Assembly (NCBI GenBank): GCA_035291545.1
Contig: DATDRW010000085.1
Span: 1-15,056, forward strand
Length of the DNA: 15,056 bases
Origin: UBA11373 sp035291545
Lineage (GTDB): Bacteria > Actinomycetota > Acidimicrobiia > Spongiisociales > UBA11373
Reading direction: 5' to 3'
The notes below the pieces were generated by a model that saw only the letters and a list, made by a program, of their open reading frames with translations, was not told where the DNA came from and ran no database searches. A program made the position numbers and the translations under genes. Of the stretch, positions 1-5,884 are shown piece by piece (the stretch's first letter is position 1; every line of letters starts with the position of its first letter).

Positions 1-128
1 CCCGAGCCGCAGGGGCATGGGTCGTTGCGACCGGTCTTCAGTCCCTCTGATGACGGCGCCGGCTTGGTCCGGGCCCGCAGCCGTCGCTCCGTCGCCCCGG
101 GCTGCTGCACCGCTCCCCCTGCCGCGGC

Positions 129-806
129 GTGCGCCTTCCCCGGGTCGAGCGCGCCGAGATGCGGTTCCTCGCCCCCACCGAGATCACCCGGCTCACCGAA
201 GCCATCCACTCCAGGTACCGGGCACTGGTCCTCACCGCCGCCTACACCGGCGCCCGGTTCGGGGAACTCGCCGCCCTCGACCTCGACCACTACCAGCCGG
301 CGCGTCGCACCGTCCACATCGAACGAACCCTCTCCGAGGTGCGCGGCATGCTTCACCTGGGTGAGCCCAAGACCCGAGCCGCCCGACGCACCCTCACCCT
401 CCCCGAGTGGCTCGTCGTAGCACTGGAAGGCCACCTGGCCGGATGGCCGCCGACCGAAGACGGCCTGATCTTCACCGCCCCCGAGAGCGGGCCCTTACGA
501 CGCTCTGGTTTTCGCACCCGCCACTGGAAACCCGCCGTCAAGCAGTCGGTGGGCGACCCCATGCGCTTCCACGACCTCCGTCACAGCCACGTCGCCCTCC
601 TCATCGCACAGGGCACCCACCCCGCGGTGATCGCCGCCAGGCTCGGGCACACCAGCGTCAAGACCGTCCTCGACGTCTACGGCCACCTCTATGAAGGGCT
701 CGACCGAGGAGCCGCCGATACCCTCACCGCACCATGGGACGCTCCTGATGTGGTCGCGACGTGGTCGCGACGCCGAACGACCGGTTGGGAGCTAGGACGC
801 CCATGA
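129..806 (+). CDS. Tyrosine recombinase / integrase, 5'-truncated (probable pseudogene)
   Basis: The frame encodes the complete catalytic domain of a tyrosine site-specific recombinase, the enzyme that inserts or excises mobile elements through a 3'-phosphotyrosine intermediate. Visible residues, counted from the GTG at 129, are Arg43 (TGARFGEL), Lys81 (EPKTRAARR), His148 and Arg151 (FHDLRHSH), His174 (LGHTS) and the nucleophile Tyr184 (DVYGHL). Phage- and ICE-type integrases usually have roughly 350-400 residues, so about 150 residues of SAM-like and core-binding domains are missing. In the same frame the similarity runs upstream a little (GLLHRSPCRGVRLPR, a typical interdomain segment), then two adjacent stops occur at 48-53. 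This indicates a frameshift or decay, or an element end; the window edge prevents a decision. The gene points at, and ends 33 bp from, the 3' end of a tRNA-Ala gene, the normal position of an integrase beside its attachment site. Family assignment is secure; functionality is doubtful. Confidence 0.85.
   Translation: MRLPRVERAEMRFLAPTEITRLTEAIHSRYRALVLTAAYTGARFGELAALDLDHYQPARRTVHIERTLSEVRGMLHLGEPKTRAARRTLTLPEWLVVALEGHLAGWPPTEDGLIFTAPESGPLRRSGFRTRHWKPAVKQSVGDPMRFHDLRHSHVALLIAQGTHPAVIAARLGHTSVKTVLDVYGHLYEGLDRGAADTLTAPWDAPDVVATWSRRRTTGWELGRP
750..771. repeat. 11-bp tandem direct repeat at the integrase 3' end
   Basis: The 11-mer gtggtcgcgac occurs twice back to back (750-760 and 761-771); each copy contains the palindrome GTCGCGAC. 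It lies inside the last codons of the integrase, about 70-90 bp from the tRNA 3' end. Short direct repeats at this spot are often integrase arm-type binding sites; that role is inferred here, not shown. Confidence 0.5.
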
Positions 807-839
807 GCCAGAACCCGTTGCGGCACAAGGCGATCCGGC

Positions 840-872
840 TGGTGGAGGTGAGGGGATTTGAACCCCTGACTT
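840..872. other. Putative attachment site (attL/attR) at tRNA-Ala 3' end
   Basis: The 3' half of the tRNA (T arm, acceptor strand, CCA) faces the integrase gene. Integrative elements commonly recombine into tRNA 3' ends and restore the gene on integration, which fits an intact tRNA here. The exact core cannot be set without the second copy, which must lie left of the window. The interval given covers the CCA end through the T arm. Confidence 0.4.
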
Positions 873-916
873 CTTCCGTGCGAGGGAAGCGCTCTGCCGG
901 GCTGAGCTACACCCCC
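840..916 (-). tRNA. tRNA-Ala (anticodon CGC)
   Basis: The minus strand folds into a complete cloverleaf of 77 nt including an encoded CCA (840-842). The acceptor stem is GGGGGTG (916-910) with CACCTCC (850-844), with a G3:U70 wobble pair, the identity element of alanine tRNA. The D stem is GCTC/GAGC, the anticodon stem CTTCC/GGAAG with loop CTCGCAC, and the T arm AGGGG-TTCAAAT-CCCCT. The anticodon CGC (882-880) reads GCG codons, suited to a GC-rich genome. Its 3' end abuts the integrase remnant. Confidence 0.95.
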
Positions 917-928
917 AAAGGGACCGCG

Positions 929-934
929 ATTGTA
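929..934 (-). promoter_or_regulatory. -10 box (TACAAT) of tRNA-Ala
   Basis: TACAAT on the minus strand lies 12 nt upstream of the mature tRNA 5' end, placing the transcription start about 5 nt before it. No convincing -35 hexamer is seen at 16-19 bp spacing. Confidence 0.6.
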
Positions 935-978
935 GAACCCGCCCTCGGTGGATTCGTTCGATCTCCCGGCCGACCGAA

Positions 979-1242
979 TCAGGACTTACGGGTTCGCGAC
1001 GCCGCGGTGCGGCTCTTGCCTTCTCGCAGATCAGCGATGGCCGCACCCACCACCAGGGCAGCAAGGCCGGCACCGACAGTGATCAGGCCGGCGACGAGCA
1101 TGAATGTGGAGAACGCCTCCTCGAACGCGCTCGGGCTGTCAGTGGGCCCCGCACCAACAGCGGTGAGGATGAGACCGATGAACCAAGCCGGAACCCCTGC
1201 GCCGAGCAACCACCTCGCCAGTGTCTTGACGTTGTCGGACAT
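979..1242 (-). CDS. Small two-helix membrane protein, unknown function
   Basis: This 87-residue protein is not assignable to a named family. It has an N-terminal hydrophobic helix at about residues 11-31 and a second at about 44-70 (TFMLVAGLITVGAGLAALVV), joined by a short acidic linker (PTDSPSAFEEAF) and followed by a basic tail rich in R and K. The topology suggests an inner-membrane hairpin. The start is ambiguous: AGGAGG lies 10 nt before the ATG at 1242 but only 4 nt before an in-frame GTG at 1248 (two residues longer); ATG is preferred. A TAGCGT -10 box lies at 1278-1273. It is an isolated single gene between the tRNA and the translin operon end. The alternating hydrophobic pattern and good SD support a real gene; the role is unknown. 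Confidence 0.7.
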   Translation of the reverse strand: MSDNVKTLARWLLGAGVPAWFIGLILTAVGAGPTDSPSAFEEAFSTFMLVAGLITVGAGLAALVVGAAIADLREGKSRTAASRTRKS

Positions 1243-1272
1243 TCGCACTTCGCCTCCTCTCGGTTGGGCGCG

Positions 1273-1278
1273 ACGCTA
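1273..1278 (-). promoter_or_regulatory. -10 box (TAGCGT) of the small membrane protein
   Basis: TAGCGT on the minus strand is 30 nt upstream of the ATG at 1242, predicting a leader of roughly 20-25 nt that contains AGAGGAGG. Unlike most units in this window, this transcript would have a normal leader with a Shine-Dalgarno sequence. Confidence 0.4.
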
Positions 1279-1304
1279 TCACCCGGCTCGTGGTTATGAG
1301 GGGG

Positions 1305-1928
1305 TCACCCCGCCCCAGGTCGCAGGTCCCGCCGCAGCCGCTCTTGCACCACGGTGGTGGTCAGGTCGGAGCGGGACCGCTCGACCAGGGCCCGGGCGAC
1401 GTCGGTGGTGCGGCGCAGTCCACCGGTCATCCCGTCGGGATAGTCGATCGTGGCGAGCATCTCCACGACCGCATCCATCGCCTCGAGGGTCCGCTCCGCG
1501 GCGGCGAGGTCCTCCGCTCGCAACAGATCGAGCATGCGGCGCCGCAGCTCCCCCACCGCCTCACCGAGGCCGTTGAGGTAGGCCGCGGGCTCCACACCGA
1601 GGTCTGCGGGAAGCGGCAGCGGCTCGCCTGTCGAGAGCGCCAGGGTGAGCCGGGCCTCGGCGTACTCCTTGGCGGCGTCGTGGACGAACCCGGCGTTGAG
1701 GATGTCCTGATGGTCGGCCAGCACCGCCCCGGCCCGCGCCAGGGTGGCGGCGGCGTCCTCCATCAGCGCCTCGGCCTCGGCCCGCTGCCCCCGGTGCAGG
1801 GACCGGATGGCGTTGGCCGAGGAGCGGATCACCCGGCGGCAGCCCGCCAGCGCCTCCTCGCGGGCACGGTGCTTGGCGTCGAATACTGCGGTGACGGCTT
1901 CGCGGACCGGTTCGAGGTCGGGTGCCAC
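1305..1928 (-). CDS. Translin/TRAX-family protein
   Basis: The 207-residue, almost entirely alpha-helical protein matches the prokaryotic translin family (often mis-named haloacid dehalogenase). Recognisable blocks are DAAKEYAEARL (84-94), GEAVGELRRRMLDLLR (122-137), MDAVVEMLATIDYPD (151-165) and GGLRRTTDVARALVERSRSDLT (169-190). In eukaryotes translin and TRAX form the C3PO endoribonuclease, and an archaeal TRAX-like protein forms a similar RNA-cleaving cage. Glu88 and Glu91, spaced as in the TRAX acidic cluster, and Asp188 are candidate metal ligands; this matching is by eye. The start is set at GTG 1928, just 2 bp after the TGA of the upstream membrane protein gene, because the frame further upstream overlaps that gene and looks non-coding. 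No SD is obvious, so translational coupling is likely. The substrate in bacteria is unknown. Confidence 0.8.
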   Translation of the reverse strand: MAPDLEPVREAVTAVFDAKHRAREEALAGCRRVIRSSANAIRSLHRGQRAEAEALMEDAAATLARAGAVLADHQDILNAGFVHDAAKEYAEARLTLALSTGEPLPLPADLGVEPAAYLNGLGEAVGELRRRMLDLLRAEDLAAAERTLEAMDAVVEMLATIDYPDGMTGGLRRTTDVARALVERSRSDLTTTVVQERLRRDLRPGAG

Positions 1929-1930
1929 CG

Positions 1931-2227
1931 TCAGACGACGCGGACTTCGTCTTCGGGGTCGAGCGTCCACTTGGGACGGGCCGCCTGCTGTGACTGCTTG
2001 ATCTGCAGGAGCATGGCGATGAACCCGGCGAGGACGACGTCGACGAACAGGTTGGCGAAGAGCAGCACGGTAGAACCGGTGAAGAGCGCTACCCCCAGGG
2101 TGATCGGGACCGCCAGGCCCAGGGCGATCAGGGCGATGCGGCGACGCGCCAGCACCTGCTGGCGGACGGTGGTCCCGCCGCGCTCGGAGCGGCTCCGCAT
2201 CTGTCTGGGAACGGGTCGTTTGGCCAC
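1931..2227 (-). CDS. Small membrane protein with double-helix module (GlpR-like?)
   Basis: The 98-residue protein has a strongly basic N-terminus (RQMRSRSERGGTTVRQQVLARRR), two transmembrane helices at about 31-50 and 53-75, and a short soluble tail with KW and an acidic end (DPEDE). The arrangement of an Arg cluster, helix, TGS turn, helix and then a polar LQIKQ segment resembles from memory the C-terminal membrane module of actinobacterial GlpR/SepX-type proteins, receptors of the MoeA-like protein Glp; a moeA gene lies in the same block. That homology is an inference. The start is GTG 2227, with GGAGG 8 nt upstream. It precedes the translin gene by 2 bp. Its upstream region contains a 21-bp tandem duplication. 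Gene reality is well supported, function unknown. Confidence 0.75.
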   Translation of the reverse strand: MAKRPVPRQMRSRSERGGTTVRQQVLARRRIALIALGLAVPITLGVALFTGSTVLLFANLFVDVVLAGFIAMLLQIKQSQQAARPKWTLDPEDEVRVV

Positions 2228-2236
2228 GCCGCACTC

Positions 2237-2278
2237 CTCCTCACCCTCAGTATGAATCTCCTCACCCTCAGTATGAAT
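2237..2278. repeat. Perfect 21-bp tandem duplication upstream of the translin operon
   Basis: Two identical 21-bp units (2237-2257, 2258-2278) lie in the gap between mogA and the 98-residue membrane protein gene. On the minus strand each unit carries CATACT followed by GAGGGTGAGGAG, i.e. a possible -10-like hexamer and a purine-rich SD-like run; the downstream copy supplies part of the actual SD of the GTG at 2227. It could be a duplicated operator/promoter or a recent slippage event. Confidence 0.85.
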
Positions 2279-2314
2279 CGCTCCGGCCTGGTTGGCGAGC
2301 CAATCGGGCAGGGA

Positions 2315-2788
2315 TCAGTGTTCCGTCGGGTCCCCCCGCAGCAAGGCTACGGCATGGTGAAGCGCCGGGGCCACCACCGCCAGCGACTCCTCGACCCCGG
2401 AAACCGACCCGGGAAGGTTGAGAATCAAGGTCTCCCCCACGATGCCGCACACCCCACGCGAGAGCATCCCGTGGGGGTTCGCCCCGAAGGTGGCGGACCG
2501 CATCGCCTCGGCCAGACCGGGCGCATCGCGCTCGACGACCCGACGGGTCGCCTCCGGGGTGAGGTCCCGGGGTGAGAACCCGGTCCCGCCGGTGGTGACC
2601 ACGAGCACCGCCCCGGCGGCAACGGCGTCGCGCAGGGCGTGCTCCACCGTCGAGACCCCGTCGGGCACCACCCATATCTCGGTGGTGAACCCGAGGCCGT
2701 CGAGGATCCGGGCGGCGGCGGGGCCGGAGCGGTCCTCGCGGCTCCCGGCGGCGACGCCGTCGGACACCGTGATCACGGTTGCCTTCAC
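2315..2788 (-). CDS. mogA: Molybdopterin adenylyltransferase MogA/MoaB
   Basis: The 157-residue protein is a MogA/MoaB-family enzyme that adenylylates molybdopterin before molybdenum insertion, in the cytoplasm. It contains the N-terminal strand VITVSDGVAAGSREDRSGP (5-23), the family signature TTGGTGFSPRDLTPEAT (65-81), and the C-terminal LNLPGSVSGVEESL (123-136) that binds the pterin/nucleotide region. Length is normal. The start is the GTG at 2788, which overlaps the moaC stop as GTGA (4 bp), so it is translationally coupled. It is the last Moco gene of the block; MoaA, MoaD and MoaE are not in the window. MogA versus MoaB naming cannot be decided from sequence alone, since the two are homologous. 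Confidence 0.93.
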   Translation of the reverse strand: MKATVITVSDGVAAGSREDRSGPAAARILDGLGFTTEIWVVPDGVSTVEHALRDAVAAGAVLVVTTGGTGFSPRDLTPEATRRVVERDAPGLAEAMRSATFGANPHGMLSRGVCGIVGETLILNLPGSVSGVEESLAVVAPALHHAVALLRGDPTEH

Positions 2789-3252
2789 CGCGTCCAGTCC
2801 CCCGACGCCCCGCCGCGCTTGGCGAGCAAACGGACCGGGCCGATCTCGGCGCCGCGGTCCCGGCCCTTGATCATGTCGTACAGGGTGATGGCGCCGACCG
2901 CGGCCCCGGTGATCGCCTCCATCTCCACCCCGGTGCGTCCCACGGTGGCTGCGGTGACGACGATACGCGCCCCGGTGGCGGTGGCTTCGACGTCTGCGGT
3001 GACCCCGGTGAGCGGGAGCGGATGGCACAGCGGGACCAGATCCGGGGTGCGCTTGGCGCCGGTGATGGCGGCGACGCGGACCAGGGCGAGAGCGTCGCCC
3101 TTGGGGAGGGTGCCGGCGAAGACCGCCTCCCGGGTGGAAGGGCTCATGGTGACGAAGGCCTCGGCAGTGGCGGTGCGCTCCGTCTCCGGTTTGGAGGACA
3201 CGTCCACCATGCGGGCCCGTCCCCGATCGTCGAGGTGAGAGAGGTCAGTCAT
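2785..3252 (-). CDS. moaC: Cyclic pyranopterin monophosphate synthase MoaC
   Basis: MoaC converts 3',8-cyclo-7,8-dihydro-GTP to cyclic pyranopterin monophosphate, the first stable intermediate of molybdenum cofactor synthesis, working with MoaA. The 155-residue protein is full length and shows the N-terminal block RARMVDVSSKPETERTATA (12-30), Lys51 in LPKGDAL, the LVPLCHPLPLTGV motif (72-84), GVEMEAITGAAVGAITLYDM (108-127) and Asp126/Lys129 in YDMIKG, positions that correspond to the known catalytic region. ATG 3252 lies inside the end of moeA (8-bp overlap) and the gene's own stop overlaps the mogA start. Assignment is secure. Confidence 0.96.
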   Translation of the reverse strand: MTDLSHLDDRGRARMVDVSSKPETERTATAEAFVTMSPSTREAVFAGTLPKGDALALVRVAAITGAKRTPDLVPLCHPLPLTGVTADVEATATGARIVVTAATVGRTGVEMEAITGAAVGAITLYDMIKGRDRGAEIGPVRLLAKRGGASGDWTR

Positions 3253-4471
3253 CGTCGGCCTCCGCCAGCGTACGGGACTCGTCGGCGTGGAACAGCTCGA
3301 GGGTGACACGGTCCCCTGCGCCCAGACGCCCCACCCCCACCGGGATGACGGCAAAGGCGTCGGCGGCGGCCAGCGCCGAGAGCACGTTGGAGGCCTGACC
3401 GCCGGCGGAACGCACCACCCCGGGACCGGTGAAGGCCACCCGGAGGAATACCACCTTGTCCGGGTTCGTGGACACCGGTTCGCCGAGCACCACCTCGATA
3501 CGGGGCCGGAACAACCGGCGGGCACCCATGGCGGCGAGCAGTGCCGGGCGGACGAACTGCTCAAACGCCACCAACACGGACACCGGGTTGCCGGGGAGCC
3601 CGAAGAGGGGGGTCTTCCGGAGAAAGCCGAAAGCGAACGGCTTGGCCGGCTGCATCGCCACCTGCCAGAACTCGACGCGTCCCAGCTCGGCGAGCACGCG
3701 CTTGACCAGGTCGTGCTCCCCCACCGACACCCCGCCACTGGTGACCACGGCGTCGCAGGTGGTCGCCGCCTCGTCGAGGACGGAGCGAAGCAGGCGGGCG
3801 TCGTCGGGAACGATCCCCAGGTCGCGCACCTCCACCCCGAGGTCCGCGAGGAGCGCCACCAGCATCGGACGGTTGGCGTCCCGGATGGCACCGGGTCGCA
3901 GGGTGGCGGTCTCGGCGGGCTGCACCTCGTCTCCGGTGGAGAGCACCGCCACCACCGGGCGGCGGGAGACGAAGGGTGCGGCGACCCCGATCGAGGCGAG
4001 CACCCCCAGGTGGGCGGGACCGAGCCGATGGCCCGCTTCGAGCGCCACCGACCCGGCGGCGAAGTCACCCCCGGCGGAGCGAACGTGATCGCCCGATGTC
4101 ACCGAACGCAGGATCCGCACCCGATCGTTGCGCGTCTCGGTGTCCTCGACCATGACCACCCCGTCGGCGCCTTCGGGAAGCGGCGCCCCGGTCATGATCC
4201 GGGCGGCGGTGCCGGGGGCGACCGGGGTCTTCGAGGTCGTGCCCGCAGGGATGTCGGCAACGATGGCGAGTTCGACCGGGGCGGCAGCGGTATCGGAGGC
4301 CCGGACCGCAAAGCCGTCGACGCCGGAGTTGGCAAACGGCGGCACCGGATGGGGGGTCACCACCGGACGGGACAGCACCAACCCCCGGGCCCCGGCGAGT
4401 GGGGTCGCCACCTCCGGGAGCAGCGGCATCGCCGCGATCACCTCACGACGCGCTGCGGCGAGTCGTTTCAC
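3245..4471 (-). CDS. moeA: Molybdopterin molybdotransferase MoeA (Glp-like)
   Basis: MoeA uses adenylylated molybdopterin and molybdate to make the mature cofactor. The 408-residue protein, normal for the family, shows PPFANSGVDGFAV (44-56), RIMTGAPLPEGADGVVMVE (91-109), VVAVLSTGDEV (173-183), VTSGGVSVGEHDLVK (243-257), QPAKPFAFGFL (274-284) and the PGNPVSVLVAFEQFVRP block (293-309), followed by the C-terminal beta-barrel domain. GTG 4471 overlaps the plsY stop as GTGA, which fixes the start even though the frame stays open much further upstream. In Corynebacteriales a MoeA-like paralogue (Glp) works in cell division with a small membrane receptor; the membrane protein at 1931-2227 makes that alternative worth considering. 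Enzyme family certain, cellular role not. Confidence 0.94.
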   Translation of the reverse strand: MKRLAAARREVIAAMPLLPEVATPLAGARGLVLSRPVVTPHPVPPFANSGVDGFAVRASDTAAAPVELAIVADIPAGTTSKTPVAPGTAARIMTGAPLPEGADGVVMVEDTETRNDRVRILRSVTSGDHVRSAGGDFAAGSVALEAGHRLGPAHLGVLASIGVAAPFVSRRPVVAVLSTGDEVQPAETATLRPGAIRDANRPMLVALLADLGVEVRDLGIVPDDARLLRSVLDEAATTCDAVVTSGGVSVGEHDLVKRVLAELGRVEFWQVAMQPAKPFAFGFLRKTPLFGLPGNPVSVLVAFEQFVRPALLAAMGARRLFRPRIEVVLGEPVSTNPDKVVFLRVAFTGPGVVRSAGGQASNVLSALAAADAFAVIPVGVGRLGAGDRVTLELFHADESRTLAEADDD

Positions 4472-5052
4472 GCTTCGATCCGGCGCTCGGCACCAACGAC
4501 GAGGCGGCGGATGTTGCCGCGGTGCCGTACCACCACGAGCAGCGCCGCCGCCCCCGACCAGATGAGCGACCAGCCGCGGTGCCCGAACCCGTAGACGCCC
4601 GGAACCAGGGCGGCGGCGACCACGATCGAGGCGACCGAGGCGCGCTTGGCGACGGTGGCGAGGACGGCCCACACCAGCAGCAGCGCCAATCCGAGGATCG
4701 GTTCCAGCCACAGCACCATACCGCCGGCGGCGGCCGCTCCCTTGCCCCCGCGGAACCGGTGCCAGATCGGGTAGCAGTGGCCGACCACGGCGGCGAAGCC
4801 GGAGGCGAAGCCAACCGCTTCGCCGCCGACCAGGTCGCCGATGGCGGCGGCGGCGCATCCCTTGGCCAGGTCGCCGAGCATGACGGCGGCGGCCGCCTTG
4901 CGACCCATGGAGCGGAGCACGTTGGTGGCGCCGGGGTTGCCGCTCCCCCGCGAGTAGATGTCGATCCCCCGCATCCGGGGGACGATCACGCCGAAATCGA
5001 CGCTCCCGAGCAGGTATGCGCCGACGACGGCTGCGATCGCAGAGGGGTCCAC
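4468..5052 (-). CDS. plsY: Glycerol-3-phosphate acyltransferase PlsY
   Basis: PlsY transfers an acyl group from acyl-phosphate to glycerol-3-phosphate, the first step of phospholipid synthesis, in the cytoplasmic membrane. The 194-residue hydrophobic protein contains all three family motifs: RGSGNPGATN (35-44), GHCYPIWHRFRGGKG (91-105) and HRGNIRRL (177-184), between several predicted membrane helices. The GTG start at 5052 is supported by a TAGACT -10 box only 8 nt upstream, so the mRNA is probably leaderless. It heads the block plsY-moeA-moaC-mogA, with a 4-bp overlap to moeA, and is transcribed divergently from the MTA phosphorylase unit. A lipid gene leading Moco genes is an unusual pairing. 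Confidence 0.95.
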   Translation of the reverse strand: MDPSAIAAVVGAYLLGSVDFGVIVPRMRGIDIYSRGSGNPGATNVLRSMGRKAAAAVMLGDLAKGCAAAAIGDLVGGEAVGFASGFAAVVGHCYPIWHRFRGGKGAAAAGGMVLWLEPILGLALLLVWAVLATVAKRASVASIVVAAALVPGVYGFGHRGWSLIWSGAAALLVVVRHRGNIRRLVVGAERRIEA

Positions 5053-5060
5053 GATGGGCG

Positions 5061-5066
5061 AGTCTA
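5061..5066 (-). promoter_or_regulatory. -10 box (TAGACT) of plsY, leaderless
   Basis: TAGACT on the minus strand is separated by 8 nt (CGCCCATC) from the GTG of plsY. Transcription would begin at or beside the start codon. Its position 27 bp from the opposing TACCAT box makes a compact divergent promoter. Confidence 0.55.
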
Positions 5067-5092
5067 GAAACCGGGCGCAGCCAGCCTCCCCC

Positions 5093-5098
5093 TACCAT
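5093..5098 (+). promoter_or_regulatory. -10 box (TACCAT) for leader peptide and mtnP
   Basis: TACCAT is followed by 7 nt and then a GTG at 5106 that opens a 7-codon reading frame ending at the mtnP start. No clear -35 hexamer is visible. Confidence 0.5.
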
Positions 5099-5105
5099 GC
5101 CCGCC

Positions 5106-5129
5106 GTGCGACCGGAGGGCCTGCGGTGA
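5106..5129 (+). CDS. Possible leaderless 7-codon leader peptide (VRPEGLR)
   Basis: GTG 5106 begins the frame VRPEGLR and its TGA (5127-5129) overlaps the GTG of mtnP (5126-5128) as GTGA. The start sits 7 nt after a TACCAT box, so it would be read as a leaderless start, and the mtnP SD (GGAGGG, 5114-5119) lies inside it. It could couple or tune mtnP translation. Far too short to prove by sequence alone. Confidence 0.4.
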   Translation: MRPEGLR

Positions 5130-5884
5130 TCGGTGTGTTCGGCGGTTCGGGGTTCTACGGTTTCCTCCACGGCACCATCCCGCACCCGGTGACGACCCCG
5201 TACGGGGCGCCGTCGGAGGTCCCGGTGGTCGGCGAGGTGGACGGGATCCCCGTGGCCTTCATCCCCCGCCACGGCGCCCGCCATCAGTTTCCCCCGCACC
5301 TGATCCCGGTGCGGGCCAACGTGTGGGCGATGCGGCAGCTCGGTGTGGACCGCATCGTGTCCCCGGCTGCCGTCGGGTCGTTGAAACGCGATTTTGCCCC
5401 AGGGCATTTCGTGATCCCGGACCAGATCGTCGACCGTACCTGGGGGCGGGAGCACACCTTCTTCGACGGGGCCGACGTGCAGCACCTGTCCTTTGCCGAC
5501 CCCTACCACCCGGAGATGCGCGCCATCGCCTGCGACGCGATGAAGCAGACGGGTGCCACGGTTCACGACGGCGGGACCGTCGTCGTGATCCAGGGCCCGC
5601 GCTTTTCCACCCGGGCGGAGAGCGCCTCGTACGCGGCCTCGGGGTTCGAACTGATCAACATGACCCAGATGCCCGAGGCGGCTCTGTGCGCCGAGGCCGG
5701 CATCGGGTTCGTGGGCATCGCGGTGGTCACCGACTACGACGTCGGCCTCGACGGGGTGGCGCCGGTGATGCACGCCGAGGTGCTCGCCCGCTTCGCCGAA
5801 TCGATCGGAACGCTCCAGCAGGGCATTCGGGAGATGCTCCCGGCGCTGGCCGCCCTCGACCTCGACCTGGCCGCTCTGCTGTGA
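5126..5884 (+). CDS. mtnP: S-methyl-5'-thioadenosine phosphorylase (MTAP/PNP family 2)
   Basis: The 252-residue enzyme belongs to the trimeric purine nucleoside/MTA phosphorylase family, splitting methylthioadenosine with phosphate into adenine and methylthioribose-1-phosphate in methionine salvage. Motifs: GGSGFYG (6-12), PRHGARH (47-53), GSLKRDFAPGHFVIPDQIVDRT (84-105), GPRFSTRAE (157-165), INMTQMPEA (177-185) and TDYD (202-205). Two Asp residues in TDYD are expected for recognition of a 6-amino purine (adenine) as in human MTAP, favouring MTA over inosine or methylthioinosine. The GTG at 5126 follows GGAGGG by 6 nt and overlaps the stop of a putative leader peptide. The next gene overlaps its stop as GTGA. 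Other salvage enzymes are absent nearby. Purine nucleoside phosphorylase is the alternative. Confidence 0.9.
   Translation: MIGVFGGSGFYGFLHGTIPHPVTTPYGAPSEVPVVGEVDGIPVAFIPRHGARHQFPPHLIPVRANVWAMRQLGVDRIVSPAAVGSLKRDFAPGHFVIPDQIVDRTWGREHTFFDGADVQHLSFADPYHPEMRAIACDAMKQTGATVHDGGTVVVIQGPRFSTRAESASYAASGFELINMTQMPEAALCAEAGIGFVGIAVVTDYDVGLDGVAPVMHAEVLARFAESIGTLQQGIREMLPALAALDLDLAALL

Noticed and set aside
1290..2255. 321-residue plus-strand open frame opposite the translin operon
   Set aside because: Gly/His/Gln-rich shadow of the opposite strand with no recognisable motif and no start signal; the minus-strand products have proper helices and family blocks.
4472..5773. Long in-frame extension of moeA upstream on the minus strand (would give an 842-residue fusion)
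   Set aside because: It runs antisense to mtnP and through plsY in another frame, has the Arg/Gly/His-rich composition of GC-rich shadow frames, and the GTGA overlap gives a natural MoeA start at 4471.
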